Assembly (NCBI GenBank): GCA_964546955.1
Contig: CAZJLP010000099.1
Location: 1 to 6,419, forward strand
Direction: 5' to 3'
DNA from: CAZJLP01 sp964546955
GTDB lineage: Bacteria; Verrucomicrobiota; Verrucomicrobiia; Opitutales; Opitutaceae
Length of the DNA stretch: 6,419 nucleotides
The translations under genes and the position numbers were made by a program. The notes below the pieces were generated by a model, which ran no database searches, was not told where the DNA came from, and was given only the letters and a program-made list of their open reading frames with translations. Shown one piece after another: positions 1 to 4,879 of this stretch (the stretch's first letter is position 1; every line of letters starts with the position of its first letter).

Positions 1-582
1 GGCACAGTGATCTCCTATCGCTGGGCGAGCGATTTGGTCTACCGCGTGACGGGTAGCCCCGTACCTGCGACGGGCCCAACCGCACCTCAGGTGGAAATGC
101 CAGAACCGGCTCCCGGGCAATCACCGCTAAGCCAGGGAGCGCTGCTGGTCGCGGCGCAACAAGCCATTCCTTCGTGGCAGCAAATTACCTTTCGTTCTGC
201 GCAGCGCCCCGGCGGCGCGGAGCGGGGGCGCGAAAGCGCGCCGCGGGCATCGCGGCCCTCCGCCGTTACGGTGGCGGTTCGGGAACATGACGCGTGGCCG
301 ACCTTTACTCCCATTCAGCTGACGCTTAACCCCTTCACGGGCGAGGTGCTTCGACGGGAAAGTTATTCGGAGTACAACCTCGGCCGAAAGGTCCGCTCAT
401 GGATGCGATTCCTCCATACGGGAGAGGCGTTGGGACTGCCCGGCCAAGCGATCGCGGGCCTCGCTTCGCTGGGAGGCGTGTTCCTGGTCTACACCGGCTT
501 CGCTCTCGCTGTCCGTCGAGCGTGGCCGCGGCGAGCCACACTGAAATTAGACCCGAAAAAACAACCGCCCACGACTCGTTGA
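1..582 (+). CDS. PepSY-associated transmembrane protein, C-terminal part (5' truncated)
   Basis: The reading frame is open from base 1, so this is the last 193 residues of a longer protein; the GTG at 7 is an internal valine. Near the C-terminus comes the pattern WMRFLHTGEALGLPGQ, followed by a membrane span at about window residues 146-170 and an Arg/Lys-rich tail. This is the hallmark C-terminus of the PepSY-associated TM helix family (PiuB-like, 'iron-regulated membrane protein'), where a conserved His sits in the LHTGE motif. The preceding stretch, with TPIQLTLNPFTGEVLRRESY, fits the end of a PepSY-type domain. A Pro/Arg/Ser-rich insert lies between. Family members are inner-membrane proteins often found near TonB receptors for siderophores and are thought to act in iron or metal uptake. 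The upstream context that could confirm this is outside the window. The family call is confident; the substrate is unknown. Confidence 0.85.
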   Translation, partial: GTVISYRWASDLVYRVTGSPVPATGPTAPQVEMPEPAPGQSPLSQGALLVAAQQAIPSWQQITFRSAQRPGGAERGRESAPRASRPSAVTVAVREHDAWPTFTPIQLTLNPFTGEVLRRESYSEYNLGRKVRSWMRFLHTGEALGLPGQAIAGLASLGGVFLVYTGFALAVRRAWPRRATLKLDPKKQPPTTR

Positions 583-593
583 CGCGGACACGT

Positions 594-618
594 GGAGCGA
601 AATTTTCGCTCCGTTTTT
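594..618 (+). terminator. Rho-independent terminator after the PepSY gene
   Basis: Arms GGAGCGAAA (594-602) and TTTCGCTCC (604-612) are perfectly complementary. The tip opens into a small loop, and GTTTTT follows directly. It starts 11 bases after the stop codon at 580-582, so it ends that transcription unit. Confidence 0.85.
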
Positions 619-824
619 GGCCTGAAAAAGCTGGACCGCGGAGGTCATTTCGAGCAGAAAAAATCCCCAACGTCGAACGGCCACGGAGGCCTTTCGCGGG
701 GGGCGACAGAAGACGGGGCCGGTTACGGCTTCGCCGACGGCGCCCCGCTCGAAAATTCTCCCCCGGGCGACTGACCGACGATAGCAGCTTTCTCAGCAAT
801 TATCCCCCGTAACGTACCCGGACA
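619..824. other. Gene-free spacer
   Basis: Open frames cross this stretch on both strands, but they are Arg/Pro-rich translations typical of GC-rich noncoding DNA and overlap the real PepSY gene or its terminator. I see no convincing promoter or ribosome binding site. It must hold the promoter of the small gene at 825, but I cannot place it. Confidence 0.5.
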
Positions 825-1037
825 ATGGATACCGAAGCACTTCCTGTCGAGAATCACGCAAAAACCCTGATCGGGCGACTGTCCGCCGCTCGCCTTCGCT
901 CACAATGGGACGCCGCGGTAAAGCGACGGGACCGCGAGCAGATGATAGCCACCCTCCAGCAAATCGATCTGCAGGAGATTGAAGCGACCTTCATGGTCGA
1001 CACGGTCCTGCGAAACCCCGCCTTCTACGGCGTCTAG
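825..1037 (+). CDS. Small hypothetical protein (70 aa)
   Basis: I do not recognise this protein. It begins MDTEALPVENHAKTLIG and is rich in Ala, Arg, Gln, Glu and Leu. The spacing suggests amphipathic helices over roughly residues 10-55 (RLSAARLRSQWDAAVKRR, then QMIATLQQIDLQEIEATF), ending in NPAFYGV. No signal peptide, membrane span or cysteine is visible. The composition is balanced, unlike the Arg/Pro-rich shadow frames nearby, which is the main reason to believe it. No Shine-Dalgarno precedes the ATG; upstream sequence is CCCGTAACGTACCCGGACA. It stands alone, about 240 bases after the PepSY gene and its terminator. Being a cytoplasmic helical protein is only an inference from composition. 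Confidence 0.5.
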   Translation: MDTEALPVENHAKTLIGRLSAARLRSQWDAAVKRRDREQMIATLQQIDLQEIEATFMVDTVLRNPAFYGV

Positions 1038-1062
1038 CCGGTCCGCGGCCCGGCCGCTCCAC

Positions 1063-1266
1063 TCATAGATTTTCCTGTTTGGGCGAACGATCGCGGGATC
1101 GTTCGACCGGGAGCGGCGCGCTCTGTTTGGCCATGTCGTTCGCCGAGGGAGTCGACGCGGACCCGCGCGGCTGGACAGGACTCGAAACATCCTCGGACAC
1201 CGGGGGTTTGTTTTCCGGTTTGGCGGTCGTTCCCGCCTGCGGTGGAGAAGGGCTCGATGGTTTCAT
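1063..1266 (-). CDS. Candidate small Pro/Ser-rich protein (67 aa)
   Basis: This minus-strand frame reads MKPSSPSPPQAGTTAKP and continues as a Pro, Ser, Ala, Lys and Glu-rich, probably disordered polypeptide ending RSPKQENL. The mixed composition, with Asp/Glu/Asn/Lys as well as Pro, is more protein-like than the plus-strand frames over the same bases. An in-frame TAG lies four codons upstream, so the ATG is the first usable start. No Shine-Dalgarno is visible. The start codon overlaps the stop of another short minus-strand ORF (1263-1340) as ATGA, so it could be expressed by translational coupling. The pair would be divergent from the fucosidase-like gene at 1406. No family is recognised. It may still be chance. 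Confidence 0.35.
   Translation of the reverse strand: MKPSSPSPPQAGTTAKPENKPPVSEDVSSPVQPRGSASTPSANDMAKQSAPLPVERSRDRSPKQENL
1084..1105. repeat. Perfect inverted repeat, 9-bp arms
   Basis: CGAACGATC (1084-1092) pairs with GATCGTTCG (1097-1105) around a 4-base GCGG loop. No T-run follows on either strand, so it is not a typical terminator. It lies 47 bases after the small plus-strand gene and inside the candidate minus-strand ORF, where it would encode Arg/Asp/Ser residues. Confidence 0.6.
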
Positions 1267-1340
1267 GGCGCACTATAATCCAGCACGATTTGCTTGTCTT
1301 TGGGTGGGACTCCGCGCCTCGGCATGGGGATTTCATCCAT
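1263..1340 (-). CDS. Candidate 25-aa ORF overlapping the next small ORF
   Basis: On the minus strand, ATG at 1340-1338 opens a frame starting MDEIPMPRRGVPPKDKQ and ending VLDYSAP before TGA at 1265-1263. The stop overlaps the ATG of the 67-aa ORF as ATGA. The frame stays open upstream of the ATG, so the true start could lie further up. There is no Shine-Dalgarno. It could be a leader peptide, the N-terminal part of one protein split by a frameshift, or chance. Residue composition is charged and soluble with no membrane segment. Confidence 0.2.
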   Translation of the reverse strand: MDEIPMPRRGVPPKDKQIVLDYSAP

Positions 1341-1405
1341 AAAGAGGATCGCGCGTGCGGGGATTGGATTTGCGCGCGAGTCAGTCCTGGCATCAGGTAC
1401 GAGCG

Positions 1406-2440
1406 ATGCACCCCTTCCCTTACCGACTCATGACCCGGTGTGCGCTGGCCGCCGTTTGTTTATTCGCGACTTTCCCGGACGCCCTCTCCGCCGAACGCGC
1501 AGCCTGGATGCGCCAGGCGCGCTGGGGCGTGATGACCCACTTTCTCGCGGACTGGATCGCCCGCGGAGAAAATACGCGGCCCAGCGTGGAATCGTGGAAC
1601 GCCCTGGTCGACGGTTTCGACGTCGAGACCCTCGCCGACCAATTGAAATCGGTTGGAGCCGGCTACTACCTGATTAGCATCGGCCAAAACTCCGGGTATT
1701 ATTTGTCGCCGAATTCCGAATACGACCGGCGCGTCGGCATCCAGCCGAGCAAACTCTCGCGCCGCGATCTTGTGGCGGATTTGTCGGCTGCACTGTCCAA
1801 ACGCGGAATTCGTTTGCTGGTCTACCTGCCGTCCGGCGCGCCGGCGGGAGACGCCGCGGCAAGGCAGGCTTTGTCCTGGCAAAATGGCCCCCACCGCAAC
1901 CGCGAGTTTCAGGAGCATTGGGAGGCGGTCATCCGGGAGTGGTCGTCGCGCTGGGGCACGAAAGTGTCGGGCTGGTGGTTCGATGGCTGCTATTGGCCGA
2001 ACACGATGTACCGAACGCGCGAAACACCGAATTTCGCGAGCTTCGCGGCGGCAGCGCGCGCGGGAAATCCGGACAGCGCCCTCGCGTTCTGTCCCGGCGT
2101 CATCTATCGCACCGTCTCTGTCACGCCCGAGGAAGACTACACGGCGGGAGAGGTCGACAAACTCGAACTCTGGCAAGCGAAACGCGTCTTCGAGGGGAAG
2201 GCGGACGGCGCCCAGGTGCACGTGCTGAGTTTTCTCGGCGAGCGCTGGGGCATGGGAGCGCCCCGTTTCAAGGAAGAGGAAATCAATCGCTTCAGCCAGA
2301 GCGTGATCAACGCGGGTGGAGCGATCACGTGGGATGTGCCGGTCCAGAAAAATGGTACGATCGCCCCCTCCTTTTTAAGCCAGCTCGCCGCCCTCAATCA
2401 AACGCTGACCGAACCGACTCCGGCGCCCGCCCCTAAGTAG
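1406..2440 (+). CDS. Exported alpha-L-fucosidase-like protein (GH29-like catalytic domain)
   Basis: The protein has 344 residues from ATG 1406. A Sec signal peptide spans about residues 1-29, with hydrophobic core CALAAVCLFATF and likely cleavage after ALSA. Start 1406 is preferred over ATG 1430 because AGG at 1395-1397 sits 8 bases upstream of it. WGVMTHF (40-46, His45) corresponds to the FGIFIHWG region of GH29 enzymes. WWFDGCYW, with Asp193, matches the position of the GH29 aspartate nucleophile. Near the end, NAGGAITWDVPVQKNGTI resembles the GGNLLLNIGP-DGTI segment that closes the fucosidase barrel. GH29 enzymes remove alpha-L-fucose from glycans with retention of configuration. At 344 residues it is shorter than usual (about 450 or more) and lacks the C-terminal beta-sandwich. 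The acid/base residue varies in this family and I cannot assign it. Role is probably periplasmic or extracellular glycan degradation. Fold is confident; fucose specificity is not. Confidence 0.75.
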   Translation: MHPFPYRLMTRCALAAVCLFATFPDALSAERAAWMRQARWGVMTHFLADWIARGENTRPSVESWNALVDGFDVETLADQLKSVGAGYYLISIGQNSGYYLSPNSEYDRRVGIQPSKLSRRDLVADLSAALSKRGIRLLVYLPSGAPAGDAAARQALSWQNGPHRNREFQEHWEAVIREWSSRWGTKVSGWWFDGCYWPNTMYRTRETPNFASFAAAARAGNPDSALAFCPGVIYRTVSVTPEEDYTAGEVDKLELWQAKRVFEGKADGAQVHVLSFLGERWGMGAPRFKEEEINRFSQSVINAGGAITWDVPVQKNGTIAPSFLSQLAALNQTLTEPTPAPAPK

Positions 2441-2444
2441 AGGA

Positions 2445-2502
2445 CCGCTAATTCGCTCATCTCCGCTGATCGACTGCTTTGTTTCGATTAGCGGACTAGC
2501 GG
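2445..2502. terminator. Nested hairpin after the fucosidase-like gene, possible terminator
   Basis: An inner stem pairs 2463-2473 (CCGCTGATCGA) with 2484-2494 (TCGATTAGCGG), 11 pairs including one G-U, around a 10-base loop. An outer stem pairs CCGCTA (2445-2450) with TAGCGG (2497-2502). The motif CCGCT therefore occurs four times, two in each orientation. It begins 5 bases after the stop at 2440. The downstream bases are T-rich only in patches (GTTTGTTTGG near 2516), so intrinsic termination is plausible but not clear; it may instead protect the mRNA 3' end. Confidence 0.45.
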
Positions 2503-2567
2503 AAGTTACGGCTGTTTGTTTGGGAATGCGACTGGCTTGGGTGCGACGTTGCTGGCACGCCCGCGCC

Positions 2568-2598
2568 GGTAGCCCGCCGGGGATTGGCGGGCTCCACC
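2568..2598. repeat. REP-like palindrome
   Basis: AGCCCGCC (2571-2578) is perfectly complementary to GGCGGGCT (2586-2593) around the loop GGGGATT. The flanking GGT (2568-2570) and ACC (2596-2598) extend the stem past a two-base CC bulge. A GC-rich, imperfectly extended hairpin standing alone in an intergenic gap, with no T-run, is typical of repetitive extragenic palindromes. Only one copy is in this window, so the repetitive nature is inference. Confidence 0.45.
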
Positions 2599-2672
2599 CT
2601 TTGCCTTCGTTTGAAAGGCGAGGCGACGGTTGCATTCGTTCGGCCGTAGTTCACGTTTGCGGAGCTCATACC

Positions 2673-3002
2673 ATGTTGAAGGGCCAAAAAGTCATCTGCG
2701 TTAACGACTCGTTTTCGGACATCGTGCGCGCTATCTACAAACAGCTGCCGGTAAAAAACGTCACCTACACGATCCGTGAAATCTTTCTCGGACGCGAAAA
2801 GATCGTCCGAGCGGGCGATTCGGCCACGGTAGGGCTCCTACTTGAGGAATTGCACAACCCCAAGGACCCCTTTCACGCCGGGGAGCAGGAACTCGGCTTT
2901 TCTTCTGAACGTTTCGCCCCTCTCGAAGAGATTCCCGCCGAGCATGTTGAAGAAGAAGCCTTCGCTGAGGCCGGCACGGGACTGCCGTTTGGCCCCAACT
3001 AA
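2673..3002 (+). CDS. Small hypothetical protein (109 aa), SH3-barrel-like pattern
   Basis: ATG 2673 is chosen because GGAG (2661-2664) lies 8 bases upstream. The longer frame to 2520 would translate the REP-like palindrome and an Arg/Cys-rich stretch. The protein starts MLKGQKVICVNDSFSD, followed by LPVKNVTYTIREIF at about residues 25-38. The pattern 'G-x-x-V-x-C-V/I-D/N-D-S ... L-P-V-K-x-x-x-Y-T-I/V-R' recurs in small hypothetical proteins of many bacteria and phages, and looks like a short beta-barrel of the SH3 type. No function is known to me. Residues 53-61 (VGLLLEELH) may form a helix. The tail from residue 84 is acidic (EEIPAEHVEEEAF) and probably flexible. There is no signal peptide, so it is cytoplasmic. 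It appears monocistronic. Confidence 0.75.
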   Translation: MLKGQKVICVNDSFSDIVRAIYKQLPVKNVTYTIREIFLGREKIVRAGDSATVGLLLEELHNPKDPFHAGEQELGFSSERFAPLEEIPAEHVEEEAFAEAGTGLPFGPN

Positions 3003-3107
3003 GGCCAGTGCCGCCCGCAAGAACAGTGGGCCCCCTAACGCACTTAAAAATACCCTAAGTCGTTGATGTGGCTGTCACCAGGGGCGTCGCGAACGCGGGA
3101 AAACCGC

Positions 3108-3125
3108 AGACCCCGTTAGGGGTCT
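3108..3125. repeat. Inverted repeat upstream of the PEP-CTERM gene
   Basis: AGACCCC (3108-3114) pairs perfectly with GGGGTCT (3119-3125) around the loop GTTA. No T-run follows, and it lies 65 bases before the PEP-CTERM start. It could be an operator or a weak terminator for the preceding small gene. Confidence 0.45.
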
Positions 3126-3159
3126 CCCTGATACCGCGCAACCGGCCGAAAGTCTAATA

Positions 3160-3175
3160 TGGCATACGACTGGCT
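3160..3175 (+). promoter_or_regulatory. Possible sigma-54-like -24/-12 element
   Basis: TGGCATACGACTGGCT fits the sigma-54 layout TGGCA-N6-TTGC with one mismatch in the -12 half (TGGC for TTGC). The GG and GC dinucleotides have the required spacing. A transcript would start near 3186, about five bases before the ATG, leaving no room for a ribosome binding site, and none is present. Sigma-54 control of PEP-CTERM genes is known in some Proteobacteria. A match this short can arise by chance. Confidence 0.2.
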
Positions 3176-3190
3176 TTTGCCGTCACCCGT

Positions 3191-3907
3191 ATGACTGCCT
3201 TCCGCGCTTCCTCTCTCTTTGCCATTCTCGCCCTCGCCGGCTTTATTTCTTCGCTCAATGCACAGCTGATTATTCGCAGCTTTGAAGCAGAAGGTACATC
3301 GACCAACGTCCGGGCTCGCATCCATTTTTATATCGATCCGACCAACAACACCGTGACGGTCGAAGTCGATAATCGCTGGGCGGGCTCGGGAATCGACAAC
3401 AAGGGGACGATCACGTCCTTCGGGTTCAACACTCCTTTTTCCGATAGCTTCCTGGGCACAAACGGTTCTAACGTCTCGTTCACCCAAAACTGGCAGATTT
3501 TGAAGCCCGGCCGCACTGAGCCGGCCGATTGGAGACTCTTCGAACCCTACGTTCCGAGCCAATCGAACGGCTACTATCGCCAGGATATTGGCGTCGGCAC
3601 GGGAACCACCGCTTCGGGTGGCACCTCCAACAATGGGATCTATTTCGGCGAGCAGGTCCAATTCAAGTTCCAGTTCGCGAATTTCAGCGAGCAACAGGCC
3701 AAGGACTTCTTCAAGGACAAGACCTTCGATGTCACCGTCCGTTGGCAGTCGATTGGCGAATGCGATTACAGCGATATCGGTTTCGGCACCGAAATCCCGC
3801 CAACCCCGGAACCTTCGACGTACGGTATGATCGGGGCCGGCGCCCTCCTGGGATTGGTCGCGCACCGCCGCTATAAGAAAAAACAGGCCGCTGCCGCTCA
3901 AAGCTAA
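3191..3907 (+). CDS. PEP-CTERM sorting domain surface protein
   Basis: This 238-residue protein carries an N-terminal signal peptide (hydrophobic FAILALAGFISSL, likely cut after residue 24, NA|Q). It ends with a PEP-CTERM signal: PEP at 206-208 followed by STYG, a short glycine/alanine/leucine hydrophobic stretch, and the basic HRRYKKK cluster. Exosortases recognise and cleave such tails, releasing proteins to the outer surface, usually together with exopolysaccharide production. The mature part (25-205) is beta-rich, with many Asn, Thr, Ser and Gly, one Cys (in GECDYSD), and no enzyme motif I know. The only plausible start is ATG 3191; no Shine-Dalgarno precedes it. A strong terminator follows, so it is monocistronic. 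The exosortase must be encoded elsewhere. The class is certain, the specific role unknown. Confidence 0.92.
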   Translation: MTAFRASSLFAILALAGFISSLNAQLIIRSFEAEGTSTNVRARIHFYIDPTNNTVTVEVDNRWAGSGIDNKGTITSFGFNTPFSDSFLGTNGSNVSFTQNWQILKPGRTEPADWRLFEPYVPSQSNGYYRQDIGVGTGTTASGGTSNNGIYFGEQVQFKFQFANFSEQQAKDFFKDKTFDVTVRWQSIGECDYSDIGFGTEIPPTPEPSTYGMIGAGALLGLVAHRRYKKKQAAAAQS

Positions 3908-3931
3908 GGCTAAATCCGCATTTTGATCGAG

Positions 3932-3964
3932 ATCCGCGTTTGGCATCGCCAACGCGGATTTTTT
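3932..3964 (+). terminator. Rho-independent terminator after the PEP-CTERM gene
   Basis: ATCCGCGTT (3932-3940) pairs with AACGCGGAT (3951-3959). The intervening TGGCATCGCC can pair further (GGC with GCC). The T-run 3959-3964 follows immediately. It lies 24 bases after the stop codon and separates this gene from the hydroxylase gene. Confidence 0.92.
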
Positions 3965-3989
3965 GTTGACCCTTCTCGCAAGTTACAGA

Positions 3990-4015
3990 CGAGTGACGAC
4001 AGCCCGCGTCACTTG
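3990..4015. promoter_or_regulatory. Hairpin just before the hydroxylase ribosome binding site
   Basis: CGAGTGACG (3990-3998) pairs with CGTCACTTG (4007-4015), nine pairs with one G-U, around an 8-base loop. The GAGGGAG ribosome binding site begins five bases later at 4021. Its position suits either a DNA operator or a 5' leader structure affecting translation; the sequence does not say which. Confidence 0.4.
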
Positions 4016-4037
4016 TGCAAGAGGGAGCCCATCCTGT

Positions 4038-4838
4038 ATGAACCAAGACACCGCCGCCCCGACTCAAACCCCCGCAGCCGCCACTCAGACTCAGGCGTTC
4101 ATACCGCCCCCGCCGCCGAAAACCTTAACCGCCCGCCTGGCCGTTGCATTCATCGACTGGGTAGAACGTCGCATCGCGGCCAATGCAATCTATGGCAATC
4201 CGCCCATCTATAATCCCGCGGAATTTCCCTGGGTGGCTGAGGTCGAGAAAGAATGGGAAAAAATACGCGCGGAGCTGGACGTAGTGATGCAGCGAAAAGA
4301 CGAGCTGCCCAATTTTCAGGATATCTCGACTGATGTAAAAACGATCCAACGCGATAACCAATGGAAGACGTTTGTCTTCACGGGTTACGGCAAAACCTCC
4401 GAAGAGAACCTCAAACGCTGCCCCGAAACGGCTCGCATTCTGAAAAAAATTCCGGGGCTGACCACGGCGTTTTTCTCGATTCTCTCGCCTCGGAAACATA
4501 TTCCGGCCCATCGCGGACCGTACAACGGCGTCCTTCGTCTGCACCTCGGCCTGCAAGTGCCCGAACCGCGCGAGCGCTGCAAAATCCGCGTGGACCAGGG
4601 TTATCTCGTCTGGGAGGAAGGAAAAGGAGTCGTTTTCGACGACTCGTTCAATCACGAAGTATGGAACGATACCGATGGCCACCGCGTCGTGCTCTTCGTC
4701 GACTTTGTGCGCCCGGTGCGTTTCCCGTTCAATCTGTTGAACAAATTCGTGCTTTCGATGGCGATCTTCACGCCCTTTATCCGCGAGGCAGATCAGAATC
4801 AAAAGGCCTGGGAGCAGAAGTTTTACGCGCGCCGATAG
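4038..4838 (+). CDS. Aspartyl/asparaginyl beta-hydroxylase family 2-oxoglutarate oxygenase
   Basis: The 266-residue protein belongs to the Asp/Asn beta-hydroxylase family (AspH/LpxO type), Fe(II)- and 2-oxoglutarate-dependent oxygenases. The signature HRGPYNGVLRLHLGL begins at His158, and DDSFNHEVWNDTDGHRVVLFVD contains His206 and Arg216. These match the two iron-binding histidines and the 2-oxoglutarate-binding arginine of mammalian AspH with nearly the same spacing. Residues 1-27 are low-complexity Gln/Thr/Ala/Pro ending in PPPPPK. A weakly hydrophobic helix follows (ARLAVAFIDWVERR), then the usual NPAEFPWVAEVEKEWEKIRAEL. ATG 4038 is chosen because GAGGGAG (4021-4027) lies 10 bases upstream; the frame is open further up only into the terminator. 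Characterised bacterial relatives include LpxO, which hydroxylates a lipid A acyl chain; others act on amino acids in peptides. Substrate is unknown. It is a single-gene unit. Confidence 0.88.
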   Translation: MNQDTAAPTQTPAAATQTQAFIPPPPPKTLTARLAVAFIDWVERRIAANAIYGNPPIYNPAEFPWVAEVEKEWEKIRAELDVVMQRKDELPNFQDISTDVKTIQRDNQWKTFVFTGYGKTSEENLKRCPETARILKKIPGLTTAFFSILSPRKHIPAHRGPYNGVLRLHLGLQVPEPRERCKIRVDQGYLVWEEGKGVVFDDSFNHEVWNDTDGHRVVLFVDFVRPVRFPFNLLNKFVLSMAIFTPFIREADQNQKAWEQKFYARR

Positions 4839-4844
4839 CGCGCG
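4826..4844. repeat. GC-alternating inverted repeat over the hydroxylase stop codon
   Basis: CGCGCGC (4826-4832) and GCGCGCG (4838-4844) form a 7-bp stem with a CGATA loop; the stop TAG (4836-4838) sits at the loop edge. No T-run follows directly. Confidence 0.4.
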
Positions 4845-4879
4845 CAGCAGCGGCAGAACCGTCGCTGGGTTTCTTTTCT
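4845..4879 (+). terminator. Probable imperfect terminator after the hydroxylase gene
   Basis: CAGCAGCGG (4845-4853) pairs with CCGTCGCTG (4859-4867), with one A-C mismatch and one G-U, around a CAGAA loop. GGTTTCTTTTCT follows. The position, 7 bases after the stop, and the T-rich tail favour termination, but the stem is imperfect. Confidence 0.45.

Noticed and set aside
335..812. Long open frames on both strands across the end of the PepSY gene and the spacer after it
   Set aside because: They are Arg/Pro-rich, overlap a well-supported gene and its terminator, and lack ribosome binding sites; they are GC-rich shadow frames.
1460..2436. Long minus-strand (1460-2221) and plus-strand (1918-2436) open frames
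   Set aside because: They lie wholly inside the GH29-like gene, whose motifs and signal peptide are recognisable; the overlapping translations are Arg-rich and featureless.
1358..2587. GGGGATTGG occurring both near 1358 and in the loop of the REP-like palindrome
   Set aside because: Nine bases only, and the first copy lacks the flanking arms; likely chance.
3116..3952. 278-residue minus-strand open frame over the PEP-CTERM gene
   Set aside because: It is antisense to a gene with clear signal peptide and PEP-CTERM tail, and would have to read through the plus-strand terminator region; no protein features are visible.
3966..3989. TTGACC as a -35 box for the hydroxylase gene
   Set aside because: The nearest -10-like sequence (TACAGA at 3984-3989) is only 12 bases away, and no -10 box lies at the normal 16-18 base spacing.
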